Shown here one piece after another: positions 11,445 through 23,666 of a DNA stretch of 64,000 nucleotides. The translations under genes were made by a program, and so were the position numbers. The DNA is taken from positions 16,762,501 through 16,826,500 of the forward strand of contig CM065321.1 in assembly GCA_033032175.1 (NCBI GenBank). Direction: 5' to 3'. Each line of letters opens with the position of its first letter. Positions within the stretch are counted from its first letter, which is position 1. This DNA is from Saturnia japonica. Taxonomy: Eukaryota; Arthropoda; Insecta; Lepidoptera; Saturniidae. The notes under the pieces are model-generated. The model made no database searches and had not been told where the DNA came from. It saw only the letters and a list, made by a program, of their open reading frames with translations.

Positions 11445-11954
11445 CTAAAATTGAAGTGTCTGTTTGTAATGTCAAAACAACAGCTTTTTACTAAATGCAT
11501 ATGAAAGTATATACGATACCTATAACAAAAAGTCTATTTATTAAATTTTGTCTGTCTGTCTGTTTGTTCCGGGTAATCTCCTAAACGGTTGGACAGATTT
11601 TGACGGAACTTTTACTAACAGATAGCTGATGTTATAAGGAGTAACTTAGGCTACTTTTATTTCAGAAAAAGAATTAGTGTTCCGCACAAATAAATTCAAA
11701 ACTGGTCATGGTGAATCAATTCGGGCGCTTAAATGGCTTATACGCTGAGTAAATCATAAAAGATATAGCAAATTAATGTACTTCATAATTGTAGACATAA
11801 AAAAGACCTACAAAAAAGTCATCGAGAGTATACGTCTATCTTCTGAGGAACACCCACAATAAGTATTTTTGTCTTTAAAATAGCCGGAAACGGAGGAGCA
11901 AAATTAGCGCGGGCATTCTGTAGTCCACGTGAGTGAAACCGCGGACACAGCTAG
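11445..11954 (+). mobile_element. Non-autonomous Helitron, near full length
   Basis: The 5' block 'aattgaagtgtctgtttgta' is followed by 'tctgtctgtctgtttgttcc' and 'gataacccg'-type words ('ccgggtaatctcctaaacgg'). The 3' end reads 'gaaaccgcggacacagctag' at 11935-11954, followed by T. Just before the end, GTCCACG pairs imperfectly with CGCGGAC, a 3' hairpin typical of Helitrons. About 510 bp, no coding capacity, so it would depend on an autonomous partner. Shorter copies lie at 37185-37603 and 40250-40668. Confidence 0.65.
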
Positions 11955-12184
11955 TTTTCAATAAAAACAATAAATGAAAACGTTATTTTCCAGGAGTATT
12001 CATAGACGTACATCATCACTTAGATCAGGCGAGGTATTGGTCAAACTCAAACTATAGTTTAAAAATGGCGCTATACAGCTTGGTTAAAATTATCACGAAA
12101 TTGGCTTCATATTAATTGCTACATTTATATACATTTTCCGCTAATACATGTATTAATAAATCAAGGCTGGCATTATTCATTTCG

Positions 12185-13490
12185 CAGATTTTAATATTGT
12201 TCCAACGTTGCATCAACGCTACGGAAACAGCTCGAAGGATTAATGATGTGTATGGGAAAGCTACTGTAAAAGAAAGCATGGTACGTTGTTGGTTTTAACG
12301 TTTTCGTTCTGGAAATTTTGACCCCGTGGACGGCCGGAGACCCTAGTTGATAATGAAGAATTAAAGGTGATCGTGGAAGTGGATCCATCGCAAACCACGT
12401 GAGAGTTAGCAGTAGGCTACGATGTGAGTTATAAAATAATTTTAATTCAACTGAAACAAATTGGAAAAGTGAAAAAGCTCGAGGAAGGAGTACCGCATGA
12501 ATTGAACGAAGCACGCCAACAAACACCTATTGAGCTCTGCATTACATTACTCAACCGTCACAATAACGAGGGAATTTTGGATCGTATTGTTATTTGTGAC
12601 AATAAATGGATCCTTTCGGACAATCGGAAACACTCATCACAGTGGTTGAACCCAGGAAAACCGGCCAAATCCTGTTTGGTCACAAACTACAGCTTCCTAA
12701 GATGTGGTCAAACGATAACGGTAGATCTGTATTGCAATAATTGCAACGTGCAACGAGTAACGTGGAAAAGCTTGCCATAATAAAACAAACGAGACTTGTG
12801 AATCACTCTAGCCCACTTCTGCTTCAGGACAACGCTAAACCACATACTTCACGACAGACGGTCGCGAACTTAGAAAAAATACGGTTGGAATGTCTCCGAT
12901 ACCCACCATACTTCCCAAACCTTGATCCAACTTTTTTGCCGGACTATAGAAAATTTCCTGTAAGGAAAAAAAATCAATTCCGATGAGGCCGTCAAACCGC
13001 CTTATAAAATGGCGAATGTGCATAGATAATAATGACTCAAGTCCGGTGAAGCTGTAAAAGCCGCAGCGGCTCTGTTTTTGGATAGGGCCCTTAAGGCTAA
13101 CAGTCAGTAGTCAGACAGTAGTCAGTTAAAAAGAAAAAGAGAAGAGAGATAATAATGGTACTTAATTCGATTGATTAAATATATAGTTGTATACCTACAT
13201 ATATGTATATGTATTAACATACCGTGTAAAATGGAAAGTAACTGCTTAACAAAAAAAAACTTTTTAAAAAAGTCAACCAAGTGTCTTTTTCAAGATTTTT
13301 GTATAAATCTTAGTTTGGAAATAATGTAAAAATAAAATGCAACACTAAATAAATAATTGTGTAGAAGGGAGCTACGTCTGCCAACAAACTGCGATACGGT
13401 TTGGCAGAAGTAATATTAACTGTGTTATTTGAGTAACTATGAATAAATGAGTTTTAATTTTTTTTTGTTTTACTTTTTCATATAAAACGC
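12185..13490 (+). pseudogene. Mariner (mori-type) transposase relic, copy 1
   Basis: Reading frames along 12191-13023 give mariner transposase words in order: 'TARRINDVYGKATVKES' (helix-turn-helix region), 'LCITLLNRHNNEGILDRI' followed by 'CDNKW' (first catalytic Asp kept, the next residue changed from the usual Glu), 'LLLQDNAKPHT' (second Asp kept) and 'RLECLRYPPY'. The block that should hold the third Asp is deleted. A stop follows 'VRCWF' and several frameshifts split the frame. The 3' end is broken by a 112-bp insertion with 11-bp direct repeats and by a further insertion around 13185-13445; the tail resumes at 'ttttactttttcatataaaacg'. It cannot encode an active transposase. Confidence 0.8.
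13035..13146 (+). mobile_element. 112-bp retroposed insertion inside mariner copy 1
   Basis: The 11-bp string AGATAATAATG occurs at 13024-13034 and again at 13147-13157, and mariner sequence (compare copy 2 near 17645) continues across the gap. The insert ends in an A/G-rich tail (about 13128-13146). This fits a 5'-truncated non-LTR retrotransposon 3' end with a target-site duplication. Confidence 0.6.
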
Positions 13491-13822
13491 TAATTTAATA
13501 TTACCATTAGCATAATTATTAACATAATTCTGAAGTTTACCGTAGATTGAATAAATTGATTTGCCGTTTCCTCGCTTGCTCATACTTGATAAACGAGATC
13601 TCTTTCTGGCATGTACGAAAAGTAGCGCACACCGGCTCGAAAACGCAACATTTGGGCTATCTTATCGCAGCGCCCATTTTGTGACGTTTTGACAATGAAT
13701 TATTAAATGGGACAGAGCGGACTATCAGATATGCAGATAATAATTTCTACGTATATTATAGTAGGCGGTAACAGCTGATTTATTGTTATGACATGTAGAA
13801 TATGCACACTATCCTAAAATAT

Positions 13823-14104
13823 ACATACATACCATCACGCATGTATTCTCCGAAGGGTTAGGCAGAGGTGTACTAATTGTACTAATGTACACCCCCCAGA
13901 ATTCGCTGAGAGTATGGTTTTAGGTCCCATATAATAGGGGGCGAGCCTATTGCCATTAATCGGGCACGAAGCCAAACTCCGAGCTGCTACTGAGAATTTC
14001 ATAGGAAAATCCCAATAACTCTTTGCTCGACCTGAGAATCGAACCCAGGACCTCGATCATAGCAGTCGCGCTTACGACCACTAGGCTAACGAGGCAGTCC
14101 TATC
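13823..14104 (-). repeat. tRNA-derived SINE, copy S2, with 14-bp target-site duplication
   Basis: On the minus strand it starts with a tRNA-like head: A box TAGCCTAGTGG and B box GGTTCGATTCTC. It then has the family body and ends in 'gtgatggtatgtatgtat'. The direct repeat CTATCCTAAAATAT flanks it exactly (13809-13822 and 14105-14118). This is the only complete copy in the window, which fixes the family at about 282 bp. Confidence 0.85.
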
Positions 14105-14509
14105 CTATCCTAAAATATGACTAATATATTTCAATTTTTCCTTATTTATTGCAATTACAAAAAGCAACGTGGGTAATTAGGCATGACAAATAACGAGGAC
14201 AATTTGTAAATAACACATGTAATTAATTATGAATGGAAATATTAAATGGTAATGATCATGCAATTATTCCACCCAACTTTATCTTTAATTGGCTATTAAT
14301 TTACATACAAACATGTAATTTGACTTTAATATGTAGATATTTTATTTTGGCTTTATTGCTTGCGTTATTTTACTCCATATTCAGCAATTTTGGTGGCGTA
14401 TTTACACTATACAACAATTTTGGTTATTATCAGTAAATGAACTCAGAGTAAACGACGGAAAAACTAATTCGAACTACCAAAATTTTCGCTAAACAATTTT
14501 TAACACAAA

Positions 14510-14710
14510 AAGAAATCCTACTTCAATGATTTTCAAGAGTTCCCTGGTGTATTTTCGAAATCAAAGGACCAATGCCAATAAAATTAAATAGGACCACCCC
14601 TGTAAGAACGAAAAAGAATCCTCCAAATCGGCTAATAGACAAGGAAGCTATGAATGAATATCCATAAATTTAAATTCAATATTAATTATACATTCGAATT
14701 GGTGGTTCGA
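14510..14710 (+). repeat. Dispersed repeat family E, copy 1
   Basis: Shared words are 'agagttccctggtgtatttt', 'caatgccaataaaatta', 'ggaccacccctg' and 'attcgaattg'. Further copies are at 24335-24505, 31785-31940 and, reversed, 36840-37040. No coding potential; the family is not recognised. Confidence 0.45.
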
Positions 14711-14759
14711 AAGTGGTGTACCTATTTTACTAAAATTTAATTAGACCATATTAAATAAA

Positions 14760-14870
14760 TACAACTGTACTCAACGGATTCACCCGTGTTAATTTTACAC
14801 GACAAACATCGCCAACGCACCCGTGTAGGCAATTTTTTATACTTTGTGTAAAACTATCGACATTTTTATG
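14760..14870 (-). repeat. Helitron-like 3' end fragment (family B)
   Basis: It holds 'cacccgtgttaattttacac' and 'aacgcacccgtgtagg', the reverse complement of the 3' portion of 17770-18363 and 31040-31604. The terminal CTAG is not preserved. Confidence 0.4.
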
Positions 14871-16640
14871 AGGAATAAATTAATTTTTCAAATTATAATA
14901 TAGCCCATGTTACTCGCTGTCACTGGAGCTTTATTGATGGAAGAATTTTTAAAATCGGTCCAGTAGTTTTTGAGTTTATCCATTACAAACAAAAAATCAA
15001 ATCTTTCCTCTTTATTGTTTTGGTATAGATATAGATACATACGTCATTAAAAAAAAGTGAGAATCAATTTCGAACATTGTTAAATGCAGAAATTAGGACC
15101 GGTCAAATCAAGAAATAAACTTTATAACATTTATAAGACAGGGTAAAAAAAATTAAAATTATTACATATTTTCGTCATGAATAAAGTAAAATGGGGAAAT
15201 ACGTATCCGCACTCTAAGCATAGCAACTTTACTTAGGTCGATCACCTATTTTAATACGCATACCGAAATAAATCAGGCCATAAAACCGCACGGCGCGGTG
15301 CGTCTACCTAACCTGAGAGATTTTAATCTACATTCGAACGTATTATCTCGTCCAGGAATCACGTGTTTGCGAAAACCTCTCGCCTCACTGTTACAAAACC
15401 GGTTGGCGGTGCAAGCTGCCGAGCTTCGGCGTAACTCCGCTCACTGATATAAAACTTACTTAACAAGGTGTAATCTACAATTGTAACTGCCTTTTACACG
15501 CTCCACTTTTCACAGACACTTTCTAATATTCCCTAAAACGGGACCAGTCTGTGTGTATCCACCCGCCAGAATACCTTCGACGTGAGTTTTTTATGTCGTC
15601 ACAATAAGCTTCTGCTATAGATCCACATTCTTGGCAGACGCTATAGTTTTTGGTGTATCCTTTCCGTCGGATGATGGGCATTCAATTTATCTGGCTTTGA
15701 TACAAAAAAATACAATGACAACAAAATTACAAACTATATTCTGGAATTTTCGACTCAATCACAAAATACATAAAGTATTCGCTATAAGTTTAATTGTAAC
15801 CTTGAATGATTTCTTTATCCAATTCCATGGACAGCGAAAAGTTCAATGCAATAAATTTCAAGTTTCGAAAAACATATAGGTAAAGGAGTTGTTCGACTGG
15901 AATTATTATAGACTTTTAGAAGATTTACCACTACCAGTAAATTAAGACGTCGATAGTCGATATTTTACGTAAATTCGTTGGTTTTGGTTACAGATGCGAA
16001 GATCTAAGTTTCAGTTAGCCATATAACAGAAATGATTTTAGTAAATGAATTTGTAAGGGAATATGAAGTTATCATGGTATTTCCATAGAATGAATGTATG
16101 AATTAAAATACTTTATTGCACATTATGTCGTCTACCGGTGAGATATTGTCGTCCGTGCAACGGTATTGCGAGATAAAAACTACCCTTGCAAGTACAGTAA
16201 ATAGAAGAATTCAGTAACATTAGTTTAAGGTTATGTATGTGTATGTTTTTATTATGAGCATAACTTCGCGACGTAAGATGTTGTGACATATTTCTTGTAG
16301 GTGTGAAAATTGGCAGAGATATAAAGTGAAAATTGACGTAACAGTTTTTTACTCTTTATTTATCTGTAAATATTATACAGCATATTATCTTTGATGACGT
16401 TATTATAATCAAAACATATTATTAGTTATATAGAGTTACATAACCTTCTTTAGTAAATCCATACTAATATTAGGTCCTTACATATGAAATTGGCGTTTTG
16501 TTGAACTGGTCACTTTGATCTCAAATATCTAGCGTCTGGATAGAAATTCCAAATTCAAATTTATTCCAAATTTAGGCTTGTGTATTTGTGTTTCGAATTT
16601 AGTGATTCATTTGTTTTCATACCTTTTTATTTTTCTTTGA
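14871..16640. other. Intergenic stretch without a supported gene
   Basis: The stretch around 15290-15600 is less AT-rich and has several CpG steps, which could be an old promoter or repeat, but no initiating exon with a donor site was found on either strand. The rest is AT-rich. An 82-codon frame at 15631-15879 has no recognised similarity and no splice context. Confidence 0.35.
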
Positions 16641-16649
16641 CATCGTTCT

Positions 16650-17735
16650 TTTCACAAAATAGAAAATTTAAAATATCGCCTTATTTACGAATATAAGTTC
16701 CATTGTGGCATCAGTACTGCAGAATCAGCTCGAAGGATTAATGATGTGTATGGGAAGGCTACTGTAAAAGAAAACACGGTACGTTTTTGGTTCCAACATT
16801 TTAGTTCTGGAAATTTTGACCTACGAAACAAACCCCGTGGACGGCTGGAGACTCTAGTTGAAAATGAGGAATCAAAGGTGATCGTTGAAGTGGATTATTC
16901 GCAAACCACATCAGAGTCAGGCTTCGGTGTGAATGATAATAAAAAAATATTCACTTGAAACAAACAGGAAAAGTGAAAATGCTCGAGAAATGGGTACCGC
17001 ATGACTTGACTGAAGCACGCCAACAAACACCTATTGAGCTCTGCATTACATTACTCAACCGTCACAATAACGAGGGAATTTTGAATCGTATTGTTACTTG
17101 TGACGAAAAATGGATCCTTTACGACAATCGGAAACGCTCATCACAGTGGTTGAACCCAGAAGAACCGGCCAAATCCTGTCCCAAGCGAAAGTCATCTTAG
17201 AAAAAGGTACTGGTGAGTGGTTGGTGGACCAGTGCTGGTGTCATACACTACAGCTTCGTAAGATCTGTCCAGATGATAACGACAGATCTGTATTGTCAAC
17301 AATTGCAAACCATGATGGAAAAGCTAGCCGTTAAACAACCGAGACTGGTCAATATCTCAAGCCCACTGCTGCTTCAGAACAAGGCTAGACCCCATATTTT
17401 ACCACCGACGGTCGCTAAATTAGAGGAACTGCGGTTGGAATGTTTCCGAAACCCATCATATTCCCCGGATATTGCTCCAACCGAATACCACTTTTTTCGG
17501 AATTTGGACAATTTCTTGCAAGGAAAATAAATTCAATTCCGTTGAGGCTGTCCAAACTGCCTTCAAAGATTTCATTGATTCTTGCTCCCAGAATTTTTTC
17601 AGCAATGGAATCAATGAACTACCTTTAAATGGCGAAAGTGCATAGATAATAATGGTACATTCTTCGATTGATTAAATGTATAATTTCATAATATTTTTTT
17701 CATTTTACTTTTACCATATAAAACGTTAATTTCAA
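16650..17735 (+). pseudogene. Mariner (mori-type) transposase relic, copy 2
   Basis: This is longer and better preserved than copy 1. The frame pieces read: the N-terminal 'IENLKYRLIYEYKFHCG', the helix-turn-helix region, 'RFWFQHFSSGNFDLRNKPRG', 'VTCDEKWILYDN' (first catalytic Asp), 'LLLQNKARPH' (second Asp replaced by Asn), 'YSPDIAPTEYHFF' (third Asp replaced by Glu) and the C-terminal 'GINELPL'. A missing base before the last codons and at least two inner frameshifts break the frame. The start codon is not visible. With two of three catalytic aspartates changed it is inactive. The tail shares 'catataaaacgttaattt' with copy 1. The subfamily name rests on recalled protein similarity. Confidence 0.85.
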
Positions 17736-17769
17736 CACAAGGAAAATATAATAAAGCGGAAAAGTGTTT

Positions 17770-18363
17770 TTGTTTGTTTAAACACGCTAATCTCTGGAAC
17801 TACCAGTCGGATTAAAAAAAATATTTTTGTATATGATAGCCAGACTTTCGAGGAATAGTATAGGCTATTAAAGATTAGGCTACAACTCTCAGATAGCCTT
17901 AAATATTTATTTTTGTTACGTAAGTCGGAAGTCGAGGCCCGCCCGAACTGCTTTAACCGCGTGCGCTGGCGTAATCGTTAATGATACGGAATTAAAATGT
18001 TCTACAATATTATTAGTCCTTAGTATATCTAAACAAGGCAATGATAGCATTTGACTATCTCTTATACATAAGCCACAATAAGGTATTTAAAAAAAGGTAA
18101 AATTTAAAAGTGATTTATAAGCTTCATTTTTAGAAATGTCATATTAATCCTTACAAACAAAAGTTACTTCGTCTTAAAGATAATTTTGTGAAGTTAAATT
18201 TTGCTCTTTAGAGTGCTATTTGGACACATAGTTTAGGAGATAATGAAAAATTAAATAATTTGTACTTGCGGGAAGAACAGTTATGATAAGACTACACGGG
18301 TGCGTTGGCGGCGCGGTGTTTGTCAGATAAAATTAACACGGGTGAAACCGCGGGGCACAACTA
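17770..18363 (+). repeat. Non-autonomous Helitron-like element, family B, copy 1
   Basis: About 590 bp that aligns along its length with 31040-31604: 'ctttaaccgcgtgcgctgg', 'tatctcttatacataagcc', 'tttgtacttgcggga', and the end 'gaaaccgcggggcacaactag' before T. The terminal CTAG-T fits a Helitron. Confidence 0.5.
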
Positions 18364-19127
18364 GTGGGCTATAAAATGCAAAATTTAATTTAGTTCCAAG
18401 GATTAACGCCTCTAAATAAACAAACAGTCTGTTAAGCTCCATAATTAGTTAGTAAGAAAAAATTCTTAATTTGGCGAAAAATAGTAAAACTATCGTATAA
18501 GTATTTTAAATCTCTACAGTTATGTACTTATGTGAAAATGACATACGTATTTTATATGTACTCTGTTTAAAATTATGAACAAAATCCAATGACGTCATAC
18601 AACAAATTTGAAATTAAATTTCATTTAAGTCTCGCAGAGTTACTAGTCACAAAAATTAGCATAGTACATATTACTCGGATATAAATTAAAAAAAAATATG
18701 ATTTTGGGTCCATAGTCGCGTGTTTGTACACTACCCTGATTGACTTAGGTTCGGCTTTACAATGAGACTGAGCTTTTGATGACGGAAAACATAAAAAAAA
18801 AACATAAAGAATAAATAAAGTTAAAATGCTCACTTAGTTTTAGTACACAGCTGCATTTGCAAATGCATTTGTTTTATTGGCAATTTCTAATGTCTTATTT
18901 TTATAAAAGCATCCACGTAAAAAGGTGTGGAAAAAGAGTCCGCAGAATTGTGATAAAAAAAAATTTGCATTAAATAGCATGGTGGTAGACCATTTTATAA
19001 TGCACGCCTGGCTAGTTACCACCCTCATATTAAAAACCGTCGCCAAGCACCCTGTATGTGTGGTCCAGCAGCCGCACTTGAGAACCAGATCCTCTTGACT
19101 TAGCGTGTTTATTGTCTTGAGCCACAT
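18364..19127. other. AT-rich intergenic stretch with SINE/LINE tail words
   Basis: 'cgcctggctagttaccacc' near 19006 repeats the word found after the SINE head at 2870. Frames of 70 and 106 codons on the minus strand (18621-18833, 18840-19160) start at ATG-less or repeat positions and show no domain. Confidence 0.35.
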
Positions 19128-19338
19128 CATTTTGCGTGATATCGTTTGGTTGTTGTGCATAATATGTGAAGTGTATTATAAATATAAAGTGAGAGCATGC
19201 ATTTTGAGATGTCACAAAAATTCACTGGATAATTCTGACAACTGACCCCACTTTGTAAAATAGAAAATTTTACGAAGGCCTAAAAACATTGACACTGGCA
19301 AGTGCTTTTTGCGACGCCAAAACAAGAAGAAGAAGACA
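19128..19338 (+). repeat. Dispersed repeat with (AAG)n tail, copy 2 (partial)
   Basis: It starts at 'ttttgcgtgatatcgtttgg' and ends 'gacgccaaaacaagaagaag', matching the later two-thirds of 7035-7362. The left border of the large tandem duplication falls inside this copy, at 19206. Confidence 0.55.
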
Positions 19339-21741
19339 ACGGCGATTTGCTGTGGATTACTGAATTATACTATTTCCTTTTCTTTATTTTCTCGATGATA
19401 GTTCTAATTTAATAGTTGTAGTGTTGTGACCAAATAAGTAATGATATCGATCGCATATGTCGATGTCGAGGACGATTCATCAGATTTTGATTAAAATAAA
19501 TAAATAAAGATTACCTGTCGTCATAATTATTTCGTTTCATTGTCGAGTACCTACCTATACCTACTTATTATACAACAGCTTCGAAAATTTTGAAGAAGTT
19601 GGCATTATCAATAAAGAATTAATACGTGTAACATCTTGTAATTAAATATAATATTAGTTAATAAATTTGTACAAAAGTATCCGGCTGTAGTTTACTTTCT
19701 TACATTTTGTAAAAAAATATCGGGTCTGTTATCGTGTTACGTTTATCGATATAGCTCCATCCCTATAAGTTTCTCCGACTCTGGTATAACCTTGTACGTG
19801 TGTAAACGTCATATTTTTATAAAATAATTCATACATAATGTAAAAAAGACGCTCGTTCAAGTTTTCACAGGAGCTGTCATCGAGAAAATAAAGAAATGGA
19901 AATGGTATAGTGACGTTGGCCACCGTTAGTTTGAATGATGCTTACCATCAGGCACAATGTCACTTTGCCGTACCGTGTCGTACTATAAAGGGGTGTCGAA
20001 TTACATCGTTAGAACTAATACGCCAAGACAACCTCACCTGGATGTGGTGCACCCTGCTGAGTAAATAACGAGGAAATGCCGATAGATGGTGGTAAGGTAA
20101 AAGTCCGTCATAGTGACTAGCTATTGCATGTCGCGTTTCGGGATCAGCCTGTGCATATCCAGTTAAATTAATGCAGGTCGACGGATTAAGATCTCTCGGT
20201 GGTCGCCGTTGTGTTGGGATTGTACTGTGCTTACCATCATGGATAATGTCATCAATTAGCCGTTGTACTATTAAAAAAAACTATTTGGTTCAGTGTTTAT
20301 GAGTCAGTGAGTATTTCTTTTATACACGAATAGTACTTAAATTATATTTACCTATAAAAACACAAATTGAGGCCAATATACAAACGGGATATAAAATATT
20401 TTATCCAGTGAATTCAATAAAACGGGCCTTGTTTCCACACGATATGTTTTATTGTAAAAATGAAATCTCTTTGATAAAGTATAATACAAAGCATAATACA
20501 AACGCGCTTTCGTTACGAACCGACTGGATGACCGGTAATTTTTTACAACTAAGCGAAAGTGTTCTCTCGTCTTCACTCTCGGCATTTCATTAATCCAGTG
20601 AAAAGAGACACAAATACATGAGTATAACCTCAAACGGATAGATTTACTTAAGTAGTCTGTCAAGTCAAAGATCTTAAGATTTAAAACATCCAAGCCAACG
20701 TTACCTACACGTGGTGCACTCTGCTGACTATCGAACGAGGTAATGAAAATAATAGGGTATTATTGTTGTTCAGCCCGGATGGGAAACCCAGTAATAGTGG
20801 TTAACTTAAGCGCGTCGAGTATCGGGATCATCTTTGACAGCAACTGCCGATAAATCCTGATCTCTTGATGTAATGTACACCCACAGTTCGTCGCGTATGT
20901 TTTTAGGTCCCATGTAACAAATAGGGGGTGAGCCTATTGCTATTAATCGGGCACAAAGCCAAACTCCGAGCTGCTAATGAGAATTTCATATGAAAAACCC
21001 AATAACACTTTGCTCGACTTGGGAATCGTACCCAGGACATCGAGCATAGCAATCGCACTTGGGACCACTAGGCTAATGAGGCAGATACAGTGCAGGAAAT
21101 TAGTTCTTAAAAAATAAAAAAAATATGGTCGAATGGTTTAGATCGGGAGGCAAGAGGGGGGGTTAATTGAACCCATTGTATCCCTCCCTCGTGCACGTGT
21201 ATCAGCCGCTAACGAATAGCCGGAAGTAATAGCCACTAAACTATTTACGGTTTAGCTATATTTTTAATGTATGTTTGCCACCGTGGTGGTATAAAAAAAG
21301 CCTCCCAGCAAGTTTCGAATTCTCGGAAGCTATTTGCTTTGGTACGTTTTTGGTACAATTGATCTACTTTTACAGTAACTGAATTGGTTACAGAAACCCA
21401 CGTGCATATTGTAACGGTGATCAATCGATTGGATCGCTATAGAGGATACTTATTACAAAAAGAATAAAAGCCGTACAAATATTGTACAAGATTCATTCAC
21501 CGATTAGTTTTGTAGAAATATATATTACTAGCAGACCCGGTCACGCGTTTCTGTGCCGTTTTGGAGTCCAATGGAAACATTGATCCGATCACTACTAAAC
21601 TTTACGGAATCCCCTCCTGGGCTTATATGAAGATTTTCAGAAAATTTCATCAAAATCTCTCCAACCGTTTTGAAGTTCATAGGGAACATACATACAAACA
21701 TCGATTTTTATATGTATATAAAAAATATTATAAATTATTTT
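19206..21741 (+). repeat. 2,536-bp tandem duplication, unit 1
   Basis: The sequence from 'gagatgtcacaaaaattcac' at 19206 to 'taaattatttt' at 21741 is repeated head to tail from 21742 to 24280 at very high identity (a few substitutions and short indels). It contains the tail of an (AAG)n repeat, LINE-type 3' sequence (about 19925-20280), a truncated SINE (20871-21084) and a repeat end (21532-21741). The 106 to 113-codon frames inside are not supported as genes. Confidence 0.9.
20871..21084 (-). repeat. tRNA-derived SINE, copy S3 (inside duplication unit 1)
   Basis: Same family as 13823-14104: 'ttttaggtcccatgtaac', 'aagccaaactccgagctgct', and a head 'ccactaggctaatgaggcag'. The 3' tail after 'taatgtacac' is missing. 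Confidence 0.7.
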
Positions 21742-23400
21742 GAGATGTCACAAAAATTCACTGGATAATTCTGACAACTGACCCCACTTTGTAAAATAGA
21801 AAATTTTACGAAGGCCTAAAAACATTGACACTGGCAAGTGCTTTTTGCGACGCCAAAACAAGAAGAAGAAGACAACGGCGATTTGCTGTGGATTACTGAA
21901 TTATACTATTTCCTTTTCTTTATTTTCTCGATGATAGTTCTAATTTAATAGTTGTAGTGTTGTGACCAAATAAGTAATGATATCGATCGCATATGTCGAT
22001 GTCGAGGACGATTCATCAGATTTTGATTAAAATAAATAAATAAAGATTACCTGTCGTCATAATTATTTCGTTTCATTGTCGAGTACCTACCTATACCTAC
22101 TTATTATACAACAGCTTCGAAAATTTTGAAGAAGTTGGCATTATCAATAAAGAATTAATACGTGTAACATCTTGTAATTAAATATAATATTAGTTAATAA
22201 ATTTGTACAAAAGTATCCGGCTGTAGTTTACTTTCTTACATTTTGTAAAAAAATATCGGGTCTGTTATCGTGTTACGTTTATCGATATAGCTCCATCCCT
22301 ATAAGTTTCTCCGACTCTGGTATAACCTTGTACGTGTGTAAACGTCATATTTTTATAAAATAATTCATACATAATGTAAAAAAGACGCTCGTTCAAGTTT
22401 TCACAGGAGCTGTCATCGAGAAAATAAAGAAATGGAAATGGTATAGTGACGTTGGCCACCGTTAGTTTGAATGATGCTTACCATCAGGCACAATGTCACT
22501 TTGCCGTACCGTGTCGTACTATAAAGGGGTGTCGAATTACATCGTTAGAACTAATACGCCCAAGACAACCTCACCTGGATGTGGTGCACCCTGCTGAGTA
22601 AATAACGAGGAAATGCCGATAGATGGTGGTAAGGTAAAAGTCCGTCATAGTGACTAGCTATTGCATGTCGCGTTTCGGGATCAGCCTGTGCATATCCAGT
22701 TAAATTAATGCAGGTCGATGGATTAAGATCTCTCGGCGGTCACCGTTGTATTTGGATTGTACTGTGCTTACCATCAGGGATAATGTCATCAATTAGCCGT
22801 TGTACTATTTAAAAAAAACTATTTGGTTCAGTGTTTATGAGTCAGTGAGTATTTCTTTTATACACGAATAGTACTTAAATTATATTTACCTATAAAAACA
22901 CTAATTGAGGCGAATATACAAACGGGATATAAAATATTTTATCCAGTGAATTCAATAAAACGGGCCTTGTTCCCACTCGATATGTTTTATTGTAAAAATG
23001 AAATCTCTTTGATAAAGTATAATACAAAGCATAATACAGACGCGCTTTCGTTACGAACCGACTGGATGACCGGTAATTTTTTACAACTAAGCGAAAGTGT
23101 TCTCTCGTCTTCACTCTCGGCATTTCATTAATCCAGTGAAAAGACACAAATACATGAGTATAACCTCAAACGGATAGATTTACTTAAGTAGTCTGTCAAG
23201 TCAAAGATCTTAAGATTTAAAACATCCAAGCCAACGTTACGTGGTGCACCCTGCTGACTATCGAACGAGGTAATGGAAATAATAGGGTAGTACGAATTTT
23301 CAGCTCGGAAGGGAAAGCCCGTAATAGTGGTTCACTTAAGCGCGTCGAGTATCGGGATCATCTTTGACAGCAACTGCCGATAAATCCTGATCTCTTGATG

Positions 23401-23613
23401 TAATGTACACCCACAGTTCGTCGCGTATGTTTTTAGGTCCCATGTAACAAATAGGGGGCGAGCCTATTTCCATTAATCGGGCACAAAGCCAAACTACGAG
23501 CTGCTAATGAGAATTTCATAGGAAAAACCCAATAACAATTGCTCGACTTGGGAATCGTACCCAGGACCTCGAGCAAAGAAATTGCACTTGGGACCACTAG
23601 GCTAATGAGGCAG
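23401..23613 (-). repeat. tRNA-derived SINE, copy S4 (inside duplication unit 2)
   Basis: The duplicated counterpart of the SINE at 20871-21084, with scattered substitutions. Confidence 0.7.
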
Positions 23614-23635
23614 TTACTTGCAGGAAATTAGATCT

Positions 23636-23666
<31 letters not shown>
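23636..23666. repeat. (TA)n microsatellite
   Basis: About 14 TA units, found only in duplication unit 2; the same place in unit 1 (21110-21126) is A-rich. It arose or expanded after the duplication, or was lost from unit 1. Confidence 0.85.

Noticed and set aside
20352..20693. 113-codon minus-strand frame, present again at 22890
   Set aside because: It lies in the tandem duplication made of repeats, has no domain, and the second copy has lost the upstream part; being duplicated is not evidence of coding.
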